Assembly: GCA_041918615.1 (NCBI GenBank)
Contig: JAYRVH010000018.1
Location: 22,070 to 86,069 of the forward strand
Length of the DNA: 64,000 nt
Direction: 5' to 3'
From: JAEUJM01 sp041918615
GTDB lineage: Bacteria > Actinomycetota > Acidimicrobiia > Acidimicrobiales > DATDAH01
In this document: positions 54,908 to 63,008 of the stretch, one piece after another
How the letters are laid out: every line of letters begins with the position of its first letter
Position numbering within the stretch: position 1 is the first letter of the stretch
Made by a program: the position numbers and the translations under genes
Notes under the pieces: generated by a model
Seen by the model: the letters and a program-made list of their open reading frames with translations, nothing else
Database searches by the model: none
Told to the model about the DNA's origin: nothing

Positions 54908-55160
54908 GTAGCGGCACGCCCTCGTCCATCCGATCTCGCAGAGCCGAGGCATCGGCGAGGTCCACTCCGGGGAGGACGCCACTGCCTCCAAAAGTGGGAA
55001 GGGGCGGCAGCTCGGTGTGGTCGGTCGGTCGGGGCCGCAGCGAGTCGCGCACCGCGTCCTCGATGATCTCGCTGACCGTGCGTCCGGTGGTCGCGGCACG
55101 ACTCTTGGCCTGCCGGTACACATCCTCATCGATGCGGATGGTGGTGCGCACAGATGTCAT
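54894..55160 (-). CDS. VapB-like ribbon-helix-helix antitoxin
   Basis: Product of 88 aa. The N-terminal strand and helices (VRTTIRIDEDVYRQAKSRAATT) fit a ribbon-helix-helix antitoxin; GRTVSEIIEDAVRDSL completes it. The C-terminus is Pro/Leu-rich and would wrap the toxin. ATG 55160 is preferred to ATG 55181 because the fold begins there. No TANNNT at leaderless spacing and only weak ribosome binding are visible. Confidence 0.82.
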   Translation of the reverse strand: MTSVRTTIRIDEDVYRQAKSRAATTGRTVSEIIEDAVRDSLRPRPTDHTELPPLPTFGGSGVLPGVDLADASALRDRMDEGVPLHALR

Positions 55161-55181
55161 CTTAGCATCACCCGCGTGCAT

Positions 55182-56141
55182 CTAGGCATCAGGCAGCTCG
55201 GTGAGGGGGCCGTAGGTGTCGGGGCGGCGGGTGGCGAGGAAGGGGAAGAGGGCGAGCCAGTCGCCCCGCTGGTCGAGGTCGAGGTCGGCCACCAGGACGG
55301 CCGGCTCGTCGCGGGGCGCCTGGACGAGCACCCGGCCGTAGGGGTCGCTGATGAACGACGAGCCGTAGAACGTCAGCGGCACCTCGTTGCCGATGCGGTT
55401 GACGGCCACCATGAAGGTCCCGTTGGCGATGCCGTTGCCCCGGATGACCTGCTCCCACAGCGGCTGGGTGTCGAACCCCGGATGGTCGGGCTCGCTGCCG
55501 ATGGCCGTCGGGTAGACGATCACCTCCGCCCCGGCCAGTGAGTAGGCACGGGCCAGCTCGGGGAACCACTGGTCCCAGCAGGTGGGGAAGCCGAAGTGGG
55601 CGTCGCCCAGCACGATCACCGGGTAGCCGCCGTCGCCGGGGAGGAAGTACTTGTCCTCGTGGTACCCGGCGGTGACGGGGATGTGCAGCTTGCGGGTGCG
55701 GGCGGCCAGCCCGCCGTCGGGCGCCACCACGATGGCGGTGTTGAAGCCCAGGCCGCCGGCCGCGTCGGCCTCCTCGGGTGCCGGCGCCTCGTAGAGGGAC
55801 GCATGGACGGGGACCCCGGTCTCGGCGGCGAGGGCAGCGGCGAGCTCATGGGTCGGCCCGCCGGGAAGGGCCTCGGGCTCGGCGCCCACCGCCGCGGGCC
55901 CGTCGGCGGTGACGGCGAAGTAGGGCGAGAGCGTGAGCTCCTGCAGGCAGACCAACTGCGCGCCCTCGTCGGCCGCCATGCGCACACCCTCGCTCAGCGC
56001 CTCCTGGTGCTCCGCAGGGTCGGGGTGCCAGCGGTGCTGCACGGCGCCAATGCGGAACGGCGCGCGGGTCGGCGGGTCGACCCGCGCGGGCGACTCGGGC
56101 ACCCCGCCGAGGGCGGTCAGCAGGTGGATCGTCTCACTCAT
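55182..56141 (-). CDS. aguB: N-carbamoylputrescine amidase (nitrilase superfamily)
   Basis: Product of 319 aa. The nitrilase catalytic triad is visible: Glu in LVCLQELTLSPYF, Lys in RTRKLHIP and Cys in GFPTCWDQWFPE. The ALSPYF/WDQWFPE phrasing is characteristic of N-carbamoylputrescine amidase, which makes putrescine from N-carbamoylputrescine. It follows the agmatine deiminase gene by 24 bp on the same strand, supplying the two steps from agmatine to putrescine. The first 30 residues are extra to the usual start. Confidence 0.92.
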   Translation of the reverse strand: MSETIHLLTALGGVPESPARVDPPTRAPFRIGAVQHRWHPDPAEHQEALSEGVRMAADEGAQLVCLQELTLSPYFAVTADGPAAVGAEPEALPGGPTHELAAALAAETGVPVHASLYEAPAPEEADAAGGLGFNTAIVVAPDGGLAARTRKLHIPVTAGYHEDKYFLPGDGGYPVIVLGDAHFGFPTCWDQWFPELARAYSLAGAEVIVYPTAIGSEPDHPGFDTQPLWEQVIRGNGIANGTFMVAVNRIGNEVPLTFYGSSFISDPYGRVLVQAPRDEPAVLVADLDLDQRGDWLALFPFLATRRPDTYGPLTELPDA

Positions 56142-56165
56142 CGCCGGCGCCCCTTCGGGTGACGA

Positions 56166-57221
56166 TCACCCGCACCCCGCTCGTTCTGGCACCGGCACCT
56201 GCTGGGTGATGCAGTGGACGCCGCCGCCGCCGTAGGCCAGCACCGTGCCGGGCACGCCCACGACCTCGCGATCGGGCACCGCCGACTGCACGGCGTCGAG
56301 GGCCTTGTCCAGGTCGACGCCGGCGGTCACGGGGACGATGGCGGCGCCGTTGGCCAGGTAGAAGTTGGTGGGGGGCACCGCAACGGTCTCGCCGCCCACC
56401 TCGGCGTAGGGCAACACGTCGATGGTGCGCACCTCGTAGCCGGCGGCTTCGAGCACCTCGACGTTCCGGTGCAACCGGCCATGGTTGGGGTTGGTGCGGT
56501 CGCCGGTGGTCTGGGCAACGACCACGTTCGGGCCCACGCTGGCAGCGACATTGTCGACGTGGCCATCGGTGTCGTCGTCCTCCATGAGGCCGAAGGGCAG
56601 CCACACCACCCGCTCGACCCCGAGCCACGACTCGAGCTCGGCCTCGATGTGGTCACGCGACAGGTCGGGGTTGCGGTTCGGGTTCAGCAGGCACTCCTCG
56701 GTGGTGATCACGGCGCCGGCCCCGTCGACGGTGACCGCACCGCCCTCGAGGACGAAGTGGTCGGCCTCGTAGCGATCCAGACCCAGGTGCGCGCACATGC
56801 GCTGGGCGAAGCGGGCGTCCTCGTCGTAGGGGGTGAACTTCCCGCCCCAGGCGTTGAAGGCGAAGTCGACGCCCGCCCGGCGGCCGGCGCCGTCGGTGAC
56901 CACGAGGGCGCCGATGTCGCGGGCCCACGAGTCGTCGACGCCCCACTCGACGACCTCGATGTCGTAGTCGCCCGCGTTGCAGGCGGCTGTCGCCTCCTCG
57001 CCGTCGCCCGGCCGCGCCACCAGGAGGACCGGCTCGTAGCGGGAGATGGTGCGGGCGATCTCGGCGTGGTCGTCCTTGGCGGCGGCGAACTGGTCGCCCC
57101 ACATCGACGCCCGGGCGGGCCACGCCATCACGCAACGCTCGTGGGGCGCCCACTCGGGCGGCATCGTCAACCCGTCGGTGTGGGGCGTCGACGCCCCTGG
57201 CTCTCCCTCGCCCAAGATCAC
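56166..57221 (-). CDS. aguA: Agmatine deiminase
   Basis: Product of 351 aa. It converts agmatine to N-carbamoylputrescine. Motifs: MPPEWAPHERCVMAWP, DDSWARDIGALVV, DTDGHVDN (substrate loop), and the catalytic Cys in GGGGVHCITQQ near the end. The GTG at 57221 is used because residues STPHTDGLTMP resemble the start of longer family members; TTG 57170 or ATG 57164 are alternatives. First gene of the aguA-aguB operon. Confidence 0.92.
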   Translation of the reverse strand: MILGEGEPGASTPHTDGLTMPPEWAPHERCVMAWPARASMWGDQFAAAKDDHAEIARTISRYEPVLLVARPGDGEEATAACNAGDYDIEVVEWGVDDSWARDIGALVVTDGAGRRAGVDFAFNAWGGKFTPYDEDARFAQRMCAHLGLDRYEADHFVLEGGAVTVDGAGAVITTEECLLNPNRNPDLSRDHIEAELESWLGVERVVWLPFGLMEDDDTDGHVDNVAASVGPNVVVAQTTGDRTNPNHGRLHRNVEVLEAAGYEVRTIDVLPYAEVGGETVAVPPTNFYLANGAAIVPVTAGVDLDKALDAVQSAVPDREVVGVPGTVLAYGGGGVHCITQQVPVPERAGCG

Positions 57222-57233
57222 GCCGCCATCTTG

Positions 57234-57611
57234 CTACGCCGGCAGCGTGGCCACGTCGTAGCCGGCGAACACCGGGTCACGGGTGACGAGGGTGAGCGCC
57301 TCGACCTGCGCCTGAGCCACGAGCATCCGATCGAACGGATCACGGTGGACCCCGGGCAGGTCGCCGGCGACCCGGGCGTGCTCGAACCCCACGGGCAGGG
57401 CGTCGAACCCCACCGTGTCGAGCACCCCGGCGAGGTCCGCGTCGAAGAGCAGCTTGCCGAGCGAGCGCTTGATGGCGATCTCCCAGGCCGAGGCCGCGCT
57501 GACCACGACCCGGTTGCGAGCGTCCCGGATCGCCTCACGGGCGGTCTGGTCCAGGTGCTCCGGCTGGTCGATCGCCCAGAGCAGGACGTGGGTGTCGAGC
57601 AGCAGGTTCAC
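57234..57611 (-). CDS. PIN-domain toxin of a Phd-type pair
   Basis: Product of 125 aa. Starts VNLLLDTHVLLWAIDQPE, the classic VapC type associated with Phd/YefM antitoxins; AASAWEIAIKRSLGKL, and HRDPFDRMLVAQAQVE with conserved Asp, complete the nuclease site. GTG 57611 overlaps the antitoxin stop (GTGA). It ends 12 bp before aguA's start. Confidence 0.85.
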   Translation of the reverse strand: MNLLLDTHVLLWAIDQPEHLDQTAREAIRDARNRVVVSAASAWEIAIKRSLGKLLFDADLAGVLDTVGFDALPVGFEHARVAGDLPGVHRDPFDRMLVAQAQVEALTLVTRDPVFAGYDVATLPA

Positions 57612-57853
57612 TGGCGGTCGCCGTCGGCGCCCTCGAAGGCGTCGAGGAACTCGGCCGGGGTGTCGTCGAAGTCGTCGGCGATCCACACCGTGCCCCCGAG
57701 GAGGCCGAGCGGGCGCGGGCCGTCGTCCTCCCGATACGGGACCAGGCGGGCCATCGGCGTGCCGGCCTTGGCCAGGATGATCTCCTCGCCGGCGGCGGCC
57801 CGCGCCACGAGGCGCGACAGGTGGGTCTTGGCCTCGTGCATGTTCACAATCAT
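57608..57853 (-). CDS. Phd/YefM-family antitoxin
   Basis: Product of 81 aa. Starts MIVNMHEAKTHLSRLVARAAAGEEIILAKAG, the Phd signature, with a C-terminal tail that would neutralise the PIN toxin. ATG 57853 follows TAGACT by six bases and is directly preceded by a dyad, GGACTA...TAGTCC, probably the Phd operator. No Shine-Dalgarno, so leaderless expression is likely. Confidence 0.87.
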   Translation of the reverse strand: MIVNMHEAKTHLSRLVARAAAGEEIILAKAGTPMARLVPYREDDGPRPLGLLGGTVWIADDFDDTPAEFLDAFEGADGDRQ

Positions 57854-57869
57854 GGACTAAGTCTAGTCC
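57854..57869 (-). promoter_or_regulatory. Dyad overlapping the -10 box and start of the Phd-type operon
   Basis: GGACTA and TAGTCC form an inverted repeat with a four-base spacer; the minus strand reads GGACTAGACTTAGTCC then ATG. The -10 TAGACT (57865-57860) lies within it, six bases before the ATG. Binding of the antitoxin here would block both RNA polymerase and the first codon. Confidence 0.5.
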
Positions 57870-57910
57870 GCTCAGACCTTCCCGAGCGAGGGCCCTGCGC
57901 CGTCGCCGCG

Positions 57911-57916
57911 TAACGT
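57911..57916 (+). promoter_or_regulatory. Leaderless -10 box TAACGT
   Basis: TAACGT is followed by seven bases and ATG 57924. Confidence 0.45.
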
Positions 57917-57923
57917 GGGCACC

Positions 57924-58802
57924 ATGAGCACCAGCCTCGACGCCACCATGGCCCGGCGGATGTGGGCGGTGGGCGAGCCGGTGCATGCGGTCACCTACTT
58001 CGCCCCGGAATCGATCGCCGCGTGGGCCGAGGCCGGCCTGCGCGGGTTCTGGCGGGGGTACTTCGCCACCCGGGCGGCGCCCCTGGGCCCCGTGGGGCCC
58101 GACGTGGTGACCGCCGCGTTCTACAACTTCGCCCTGCCGATGGTGGCCCGGGCCGTGCCCGAGGTGTGGGCGATGGCCACACCTGCGGACGCATGGGCGG
58201 CCCGGGTCGAGGGCGTCGACCGGGGCCTGCGGGCTGCCGTCGCCGACGACGCTGCCCTGGCCGGGTCCGAGATGCGCGAGGCCGCCGACCTGGCCCGACG
58301 GGCCGCGACCGCATGCGCGCCGGCGGGTCGGGTGCTGTTCGCCGCCCACCTCCCGCTCGACTGGCCCGATGCCCCCCACCTGGTGCTGTGGCACGCGCTC
58401 ACCCTGCTGCGCGAGTTCCGGGGCGACGGCCACAACGCCGCGCTGCTGGCCGCCAACGTCGACGGCTGCCAGGCCCACGTGCTGGCCGGGGCCACGGGGG
58501 GCGCACCCCGGGCGGCAACCCAGCCCAACCGGGGATGGACCGACGACGAGTGGGTTGACGCCGAGGCCCGCCTCACCGAGCGGGGTCTGCTCACCCCCGG
58601 CCGTCCCGACGAGGCCACCGAGGCCGGACGCTCACTGCGCGACTCGATCGAGCTGTGCACCGACCAGACCGACCTGGCCCCCTGGCTGGCGGTGGGCGCC
58701 GACGCCGCCGACCGCCTCCACGCCCTGGTACGGCCCCTGTCGAAGATCATCGTCGAGGGCGGCGGGCTCCCCCAACCCAACCCCATGGGTCTCACCTGGT
58801 AG
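57924..58802 (+). CDS. SCO6745-family protein
   Basis: Product of 292 aa. It follows the actinobacterial SCO6745/SalK pattern: MWAVGEPVHAVTYFAPES, AFYNFALPMV, HLVLWHALTLLREFRGDGHNAAL, and PLSKIIVEGGGLP near the end. Helix-rich and cytoplasmic; function of the group is unknown (annotated with some antibiotic clusters but not characterised here). ATG 57924 is supported by the TAACGT box. It is divergent from the Phd-PIN pair. Confidence 0.8.
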   Translation: MSTSLDATMARRMWAVGEPVHAVTYFAPESIAAWAEAGLRGFWRGYFATRAAPLGPVGPDVVTAAFYNFALPMVARAVPEVWAMATPADAWAARVEGVDRGLRAAVADDAALAGSEMREAADLARRAATACAPAGRVLFAAHLPLDWPDAPHLVLWHALTLLREFRGDGHNAALLAANVDGCQAHVLAGATGGAPRAATQPNRGWTDDEWVDAEARLTERGLLTPGRPDEATEAGRSLRDSIELCTDQTDLAPWLAVGADAADRLHALVRPLSKIIVEGGGLPQPNPMGLTW

Positions 58803-58972
58803 CCGGCCCTCGGTGGGCGACCGCCGAGCGATCGTCGCCGTCGACCGCCCGGAGCCCGATCGGGAGGTCGTCCGGGCACGAGTCGCCGCCCTCGTTCCTG
58901 GCCAGCCGTTCCGATAGCGGCAGTCAGGTCGGGAGCTGCTCGAACGGGGCGAACGTGAAGGTCGCCTCTGGA

Positions 58973-59410
58973 CTATCGCAGCGAGAGGATCAGCGTGATC
59001 ATGACGGCGCTCAGGCTGATCACCATGGTGGCCATGGCCACGTTGGTCTGCCGCAACCGCGAGTCCAGGGCGCTGAGCAGACGATGCTCGACCCCGTCGA
59101 TGCGGAGCGTCATCGTCTCCTCCAACGCGGCGAAACGCACATCGAAACGCTCCTCCAACGCGGTGAAACGCACATCGAAACGCTCCTCCAACGCGGTGAA
59201 ACGCACATCGAAACGCTCCTCCAACGCGGTGAAGCGCAACTCGAAACGCTCCTCCACCCGATCGATGCGGTCGTCGATGTACTGCCGGGTCGCGATGTCA
59301 CCCCAGCCGACGGGCGGGAGCGAATCCATGAGAGTCTCGGTCATGTCGGGTCCCATGAGCTCCACCAGTGCGTCGTGGAGTTCGTGACGGGTGCGATCGG
59401 TGACGGCCAT
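58973..59410 (-). CDS. Membrane-tethered coiled-coil protein with 11-residue repeats
   Basis: Product of 145 aa. Starts MAVTDRTRHELHDALVELM; residues about 50-95 hold four copies of an 11-residue unit (RFDVRFTALEE, the first RFELRFTALEE), a right-handed coiled-coil period, followed by TMTLRIDGVEH. A single hydrophobic helix near the C-terminus (about 125-143) anchors it. At DNA level the unit is a 33-bp near-identical repeat. RBS GGAGG precedes ATG 59410. No family is recognised; similar proteins regulate toxins or phage, but nothing shows that here. Confidence 0.7.
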   Translation of the reverse strand: MAVTDRTRHELHDALVELMGPDMTETLMDSLPPVGWGDIATRQYIDDRIDRVEERFELRFTALEERFDVRFTALEERFDVRFTALEERFDVRFAALEETMTLRIDGVEHRLLSALDSRLRQTNVAMATMVISLSAVMITLILSLR

Positions 59411-59516
59411 GCGGGCCTCCAGCGGTGAGGTTGCTCTGGAGGGGAAGGATGGCGACGCTACTGCGGGCGTCGTCGGGGCACAAGGCTTCGAAGACGCCGA
59501 GAGCAGCCGAACCGCG

Positions 59517-61199
59517 TCAGCCCGAAGTGGCCTCGGCCCTGGCGGCGCGGCCGGCGGCCCGGCGTTCGCGCAGGCGGGCGCCGCGGCTCCACTCCATCGG
59601 GTCGAACCCGGGCGGATCCGGCGGGATGGCGTCGGGCTCGACCAGGCGCTGGCCCATGATCATCTCGACGAGCAGGGGCCGCTCGAGGATCTGGCCAGCG
59701 CAGTTCACGCCGCCCACCATCGTCCCCGCGATGCCGTGGCCCTCGGTGGTGTTCGCCCCCACCACCCACAGCCCATCGATCTCGGTGCGGTGCTGCGGCC
59801 GGTTCTCGCCGCTCTGCTCGGGTGAGTGGACGTACCCGTAACTGGTGCCCCCGGTCGAGCGGGTGTACCGCTCCTGGGACAGTGGCGTGGCCGTCTCGAC
59901 GTGCACGATGTGGTCGCGGAACGGTCCCAGCACCTGCTCGGCGGCCGCCAACAGGTGGTCGGTGAGCGCTTGCTTGCGGGCCCGGTAGGCGGCGGTGCGA
60001 CGGTACGAGCCACCGTCGGCTGGGCCCGCCTCGACACCCCAGTAGTCGTAGCCCGCGGGGGCCAGCGTCATCACCTGGAAGTTGGTGTGGCCCGGCGGGC
60101 AGAGGTGCGCGTTGGCCGGGTCCTTGCGCGACGCCATGGCGACGTACGCGAACAGCTCGTCGTCGGCCATGCCCTCGCCGGCGTAGAGGCGGTCGTAGAG
60201 GCCGTCGGTCTCGTAGTTCGAGAACACGAAGTAGTTGGTGTTGGGGCCGTCGAGCTCGATGTCGACCACGACGTAGACGCACACCAGACCGACGGTCATG
60301 GTGGCGTGCTCGACCCAGTCGAGGGTGGCCGGGTCCCATTGGGAGCGGTCGACCAAGCCCTGGACGGTGCGGGCGTAGTCGGCGTTGGAGATGACGAGCG
60401 GCGCCCCGACGCGGTTCCCGTCCTCGAGCACGACGCCCTCGGCCACCCGGTCGTGGACGAGGATCTCGCGCACCGGAGTGAGCGTGCGCACCTCACCGCC
60501 GTGGGCCTCGATCACCTGGATCAGACGCGCCGGCAACATCTGGCCGCCACCCTCGGGGTAGTAGGCGCCTCGCATGTAGTGGTCGATGATGCTGGCGTGC
60601 ATGGCGATGGCGGTCTGGCTCGGACCGCCGCCGTACAGGCCGGACCAGTGGTCGAGCACGGCCTGCGCCGGCGCCGACAGCTCGCACTCGGCGAAGAGCT
60701 CGGACAGCGGGCGGAAGGCCCAGCGGTCGAAGGTGGGAGTCTCGACCCCCGGGATCATCCGGTTGCGGCTCTCCTCGGCGACGTCGTGCAGGGTGCGCAG
60801 GCACCGCTCGAGCCCGGCCTGGTCGTCGGGGAAGGCTCCGACGAGGCGGCGGCCGTACTCGTCCCAGTCCGCCGGCACCCGCAGCTCGACGTCGGGGAAG
60901 CGGAGCGTGTCGAAGCCATCGGCATCCAGTGGGCGGAACGACACCCGGTCGCCCATCCCGAGGCCGGCGAAGATGCTCGGGAACAGCCCGCCGGGGGCGC
61001 AGTCGCCGATGTAGTGGATGCCCACGTCGAACTCGTACTCGGCCCCTTGATGGTGGCGGCGGAACACCTGCGCGTTGCCGCCGGCCAGGTCGTGTTGCTC
61101 GACCACCAGCACCCGTCGACCGGCGCCGGCGAGGCACGCCGCCGCAGTCAGCCCGCCGGGCCCCGACCCCACCACCACCACGTCCCACTGCTCATCCAT
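59517..61199 (-). CDS. FAD-dependent oxidoreductase (phytoene-desaturase-like)
   Basis: Product of 560 aa. The FAD-binding motif VVVVGSGPGGLTAAACLAGAG (split here) lies at residues 6-26, with VVEQHDLAGGNAQVF; NVGIHYIGD-like FDVGIHYIGD, GGGQMLPARLIQ, and a C-terminal GLWVVGANTTEGHGIAGTMVGG fit carotenoid/retinol desaturase-saturase relatives. Substrate unknown. RBS GAGGAGGG precedes ATG 61199; a TAGCGT lies 30 bp upstream, so this gene has a leader. It stands alone, divergent from the metal-dependent hydrolase gene. Confidence 0.87.
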   Translation of the reverse strand: MDEQWDVVVVGSGPGGLTAAACLAGAGRRVLVVEQHDLAGGNAQVFRRHHQGAEYEFDVGIHYIGDCAPGGLFPSIFAGLGMGDRVSFRPLDADGFDTLRFPDVELRVPADWDEYGRRLVGAFPDDQAGLERCLRTLHDVAEESRNRMIPGVETPTFDRWAFRPLSELFAECELSAPAQAVLDHWSGLYGGGPSQTAIAMHASIIDHYMRGAYYPEGGGQMLPARLIQVIEAHGGEVRTLTPVREILVHDRVAEGVVLEDGNRVGAPLVISNADYARTVQGLVDRSQWDPATLDWVEHATMTVGLVCVYVVVDIELDGPNTNYFVFSNYETDGLYDRLYAGEGMADDELFAYVAMASRKDPANAHLCPPGHTNFQVMTLAPAGYDYWGVEAGPADGGSYRRTAAYRARKQALTDHLLAAAEQVLGPFRDHIVHVETATPLSQERYTRSTGGTSYGYVHSPEQSGENRPQHRTEIDGLWVVGANTTEGHGIAGTMVGGVNCAGQILERPLLVEMIMGQRLVEPDAIPPDPPGFDPMEWSRGARLRERRAAGRAARAEATSG

Positions 61200-61299
61200 G
61201 TGCGCCCTCCTCGACCGCGGGAACGCTAACCGCTCCCGTTCGGGCATCGGATCTCGGTGCCAGAGCGGCGGAGTGGGACGGAACGGCGAGACTGGTGGG

Positions 61300-62235
61300 G
61301 TGGACGCTCCCCGCTGGTTGCCGCTGAAGCACCGGGACGACCCCGCGGTCCAGCGCGACCTCAACTGGGGCCTCGCCGGCGCCGACCATGACCTGCCGGC
61401 GGGTCTCGCGCTGCAGTGGTTGGGCACCGCTGGGTTCCGACTGACCTACGAGGGAACGACCCTCCTGATCGACCCCTACGTCTCGCGTGCGCCGCTCGGA
61501 ACGGTGGCCCGCCTGCGTCGCCCCCTCCACGCGGATGCCGGCCTGGTCGCCGACCTGCTCCCTGCCGCCGACGCCGTGCTGCTGGGCCACACCCACTTCG
61601 ACCACGCCGTCGACGTGCCCCACCTGGCGCTGACCCACGGGTGCCCGGTCTACGGGTCCTCGTCGGCGCAGCACCTGCTCGCCCTCCATGGCCGTTCCGA
61701 CCTGGCCATCGCCGTCGAGCCCCACCAGCCCTACGAGATCGGCCCCTTCACGGTCCGCTTCACCCCCAGCCGCCACTCGAAGCTGCTGTTCGGCCTGGCC
61801 GTGCCGAGCGACGGCGAGCTCACCTGCGACTCGCTCGACCACCTCGGCGCCGGCGCCTACCGCTGCGGCCAGGTGTGGGGCATCGCCATCGAGGTCGCCG
61901 GCACCACCCTCTACCACCAGGGCAGCGCCGACCTGCTCGACGACGAGATCCGCGACCGCGACGTAGATGTCTTCCTCTGCGGCATCGCCGGTCGGGTCTA
62001 CACCGACCGCTTCGTCGAGCGGGTGCTCGGGCGCCTCTCGCCCAAGGTGGTCGTCGCCCACCACCACGACGACTTCTTCCGCCCCCTTCCCGCCGACCCC
62101 GTCGCCGGCGCCGACACCATGGGCTTTTCGTTCAACGTGAACCTCGGCGGCTTCGTCGCCGAGGTGGCCCGGGTGGCGCCGGGCATCCCGGTGCGGGTGC
62201 TCGACCCCCTCCAGACCGTCACCGGCGCCACCTGA
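61300..62235 (+). CDS. Metallo-beta-lactamase-fold hydrolase
   Basis: Product of 311 aa. The HxHxDH metal motif is LLGHTHFDHAVD near residue 95; other ligands are the His in SRHSKLL, Asp in YHQGSADLLDD and the His pair VVAHHHDDFF. It belongs to the UPF0173/ulaG-like lactonase-phosphodiesterase group; substrate unknown. GTG 61300 is used; GAGACT lies six bases upstream but is a poor box. No signal peptide. Confidence 0.85.
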   Translation: MDAPRWLPLKHRDDPAVQRDLNWGLAGADHDLPAGLALQWLGTAGFRLTYEGTTLLIDPYVSRAPLGTVARLRRPLHADAGLVADLLPAADAVLLGHTHFDHAVDVPHLALTHGCPVYGSSSAQHLLALHGRSDLAIAVEPHQPYEIGPFTVRFTPSRHSKLLFGLAVPSDGELTCDSLDHLGAGAYRCGQVWGIAIEVAGTTLYHQGSADLLDDEIRDRDVDVFLCGIAGRVYTDRFVERVLGRLSPKVVVAHHHDDFFRPLPADPVAGADTMGFSFNVNLGGFVAEVARVAPGIPVRVLDPLQTVTGAT

Positions 62236-62320
62236 CCCAGCCACATGCCGGCGCCCGATGTGTGCTGCCAAGAACCAGTGGACCAGGCGCCAGAACGGAA
62301 CATCGCGGCGGGGAGAACGG

Positions 62321-62664
62321 TCAGTTCAGATCGAGCGCCCGCCGCAGGCCGGCGTCGACCCGACGGGTGAGGGCGTGTTCCAGCACGCCGATCCGCTCGG
62401 TCAGCCAGTCCTTGTCGAGCGTGACCACCTGCGACACGTTCGCAACCGAGTCGTGCTCGAGTTTCCGGAGCCCTCGCGCAACACGACGCTGCCGGGGGCG
62501 TCGTCCAGCCGCAGATTGGTCGTCACCGCCACGCAGCTGACCGTATCGATCAGGCTACGGTTCCAGGCATCGGCCGAGACCACGAGGACCGGGCGCCGGC
62601 GCGCTGGCGCCGAGCCTCGAGGTGGACCGAGATCGGCCCACCAGAGCTCGCCTCGCCGGATCAC
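62321..62664 (-). pseudogene. Frameshifted MazF/PemK-like toxin
   Basis: From ATG 62664 the frame reads MIRRGELWWADLGPPRGSAP, RRRPVLVVSADAWN and SVVLREG, a MazF endoribonuclease start; it then loses register. In the next frame the expected C-terminal half follows at once: LEHDSVANVSQVVTLDKDWLTE, and IGVLEHALTRRVDAGLRRALDLN, ending with TGA at 62321. The length is one base short of a multiple of three, so one missing base near 62475-62485 explains the break. The antitoxin upstream is intact. Confidence 0.8.
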
Positions 62665-62918
62665 GGCTCGCGGTCGAGGAGGTCGCGCTGCGCTCGGGCG
62701 AGATCGGCGTCGAGCGCGCCCGCGCCGTCGACGTAGACCGTGTCGAGTGCGGCCGTCACGTGGTCGTCCGCGGCGCCCGCGAGGTAGAGCTCGAGCGCCG
62801 TGGCGTACAGCTCGCTCCGGGACATCCCCCGCTGGCGGGCCAGGTGGTCGCCGGCCGCGAACAACTCGTCGGGGATCGACACGGCCGTCTTCACCGCCAC
62901 TGAGTACAACCGGGTCAT
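62661..62918 (-). CDS. MazE-like ribbon-helix-helix antitoxin
   Basis: Product of 85 aa from ATG 62918; GTG 62900 or GTG 62894 (giving the typical VKTAVSIPDELF start) are equally likely. The helices DELFAAGDHLARQRGMSRSELYATALELYL fit ribbon-helix-helix antitoxins. The tail is Ala/Asp-rich. It overlaps the toxin start by 4 bp (ATGA). Its partner toxin is frameshifted, so the antitoxin is now orphaned unless the shift is a sequencing artefact. Confidence 0.8.
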   Translation of the reverse strand: MTRLYSVAVKTAVSIPDELFAAGDHLARQRGMSRSELYATALELYLAGAADDHVTAALDTVYVDGAGALDADLARAQRDLLDREP

Positions 62919-63008
62919 ACCCGTGCCGTCAGGCGTCGCCCGGGTCCACACGAGTTCGTCATGACCTCATGATGGCGAGGGGGTGCGACAGGTTTGCAGG
63001 GGCACCCG

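Noticed and set aside
58803..58917. Short plus-strand frame VGDRRAIVAVDRPEPD after the SCO6745 gene
   Set aside because: Only 34 codons without start signals or known motif; could be a gene remnant but not supportable.
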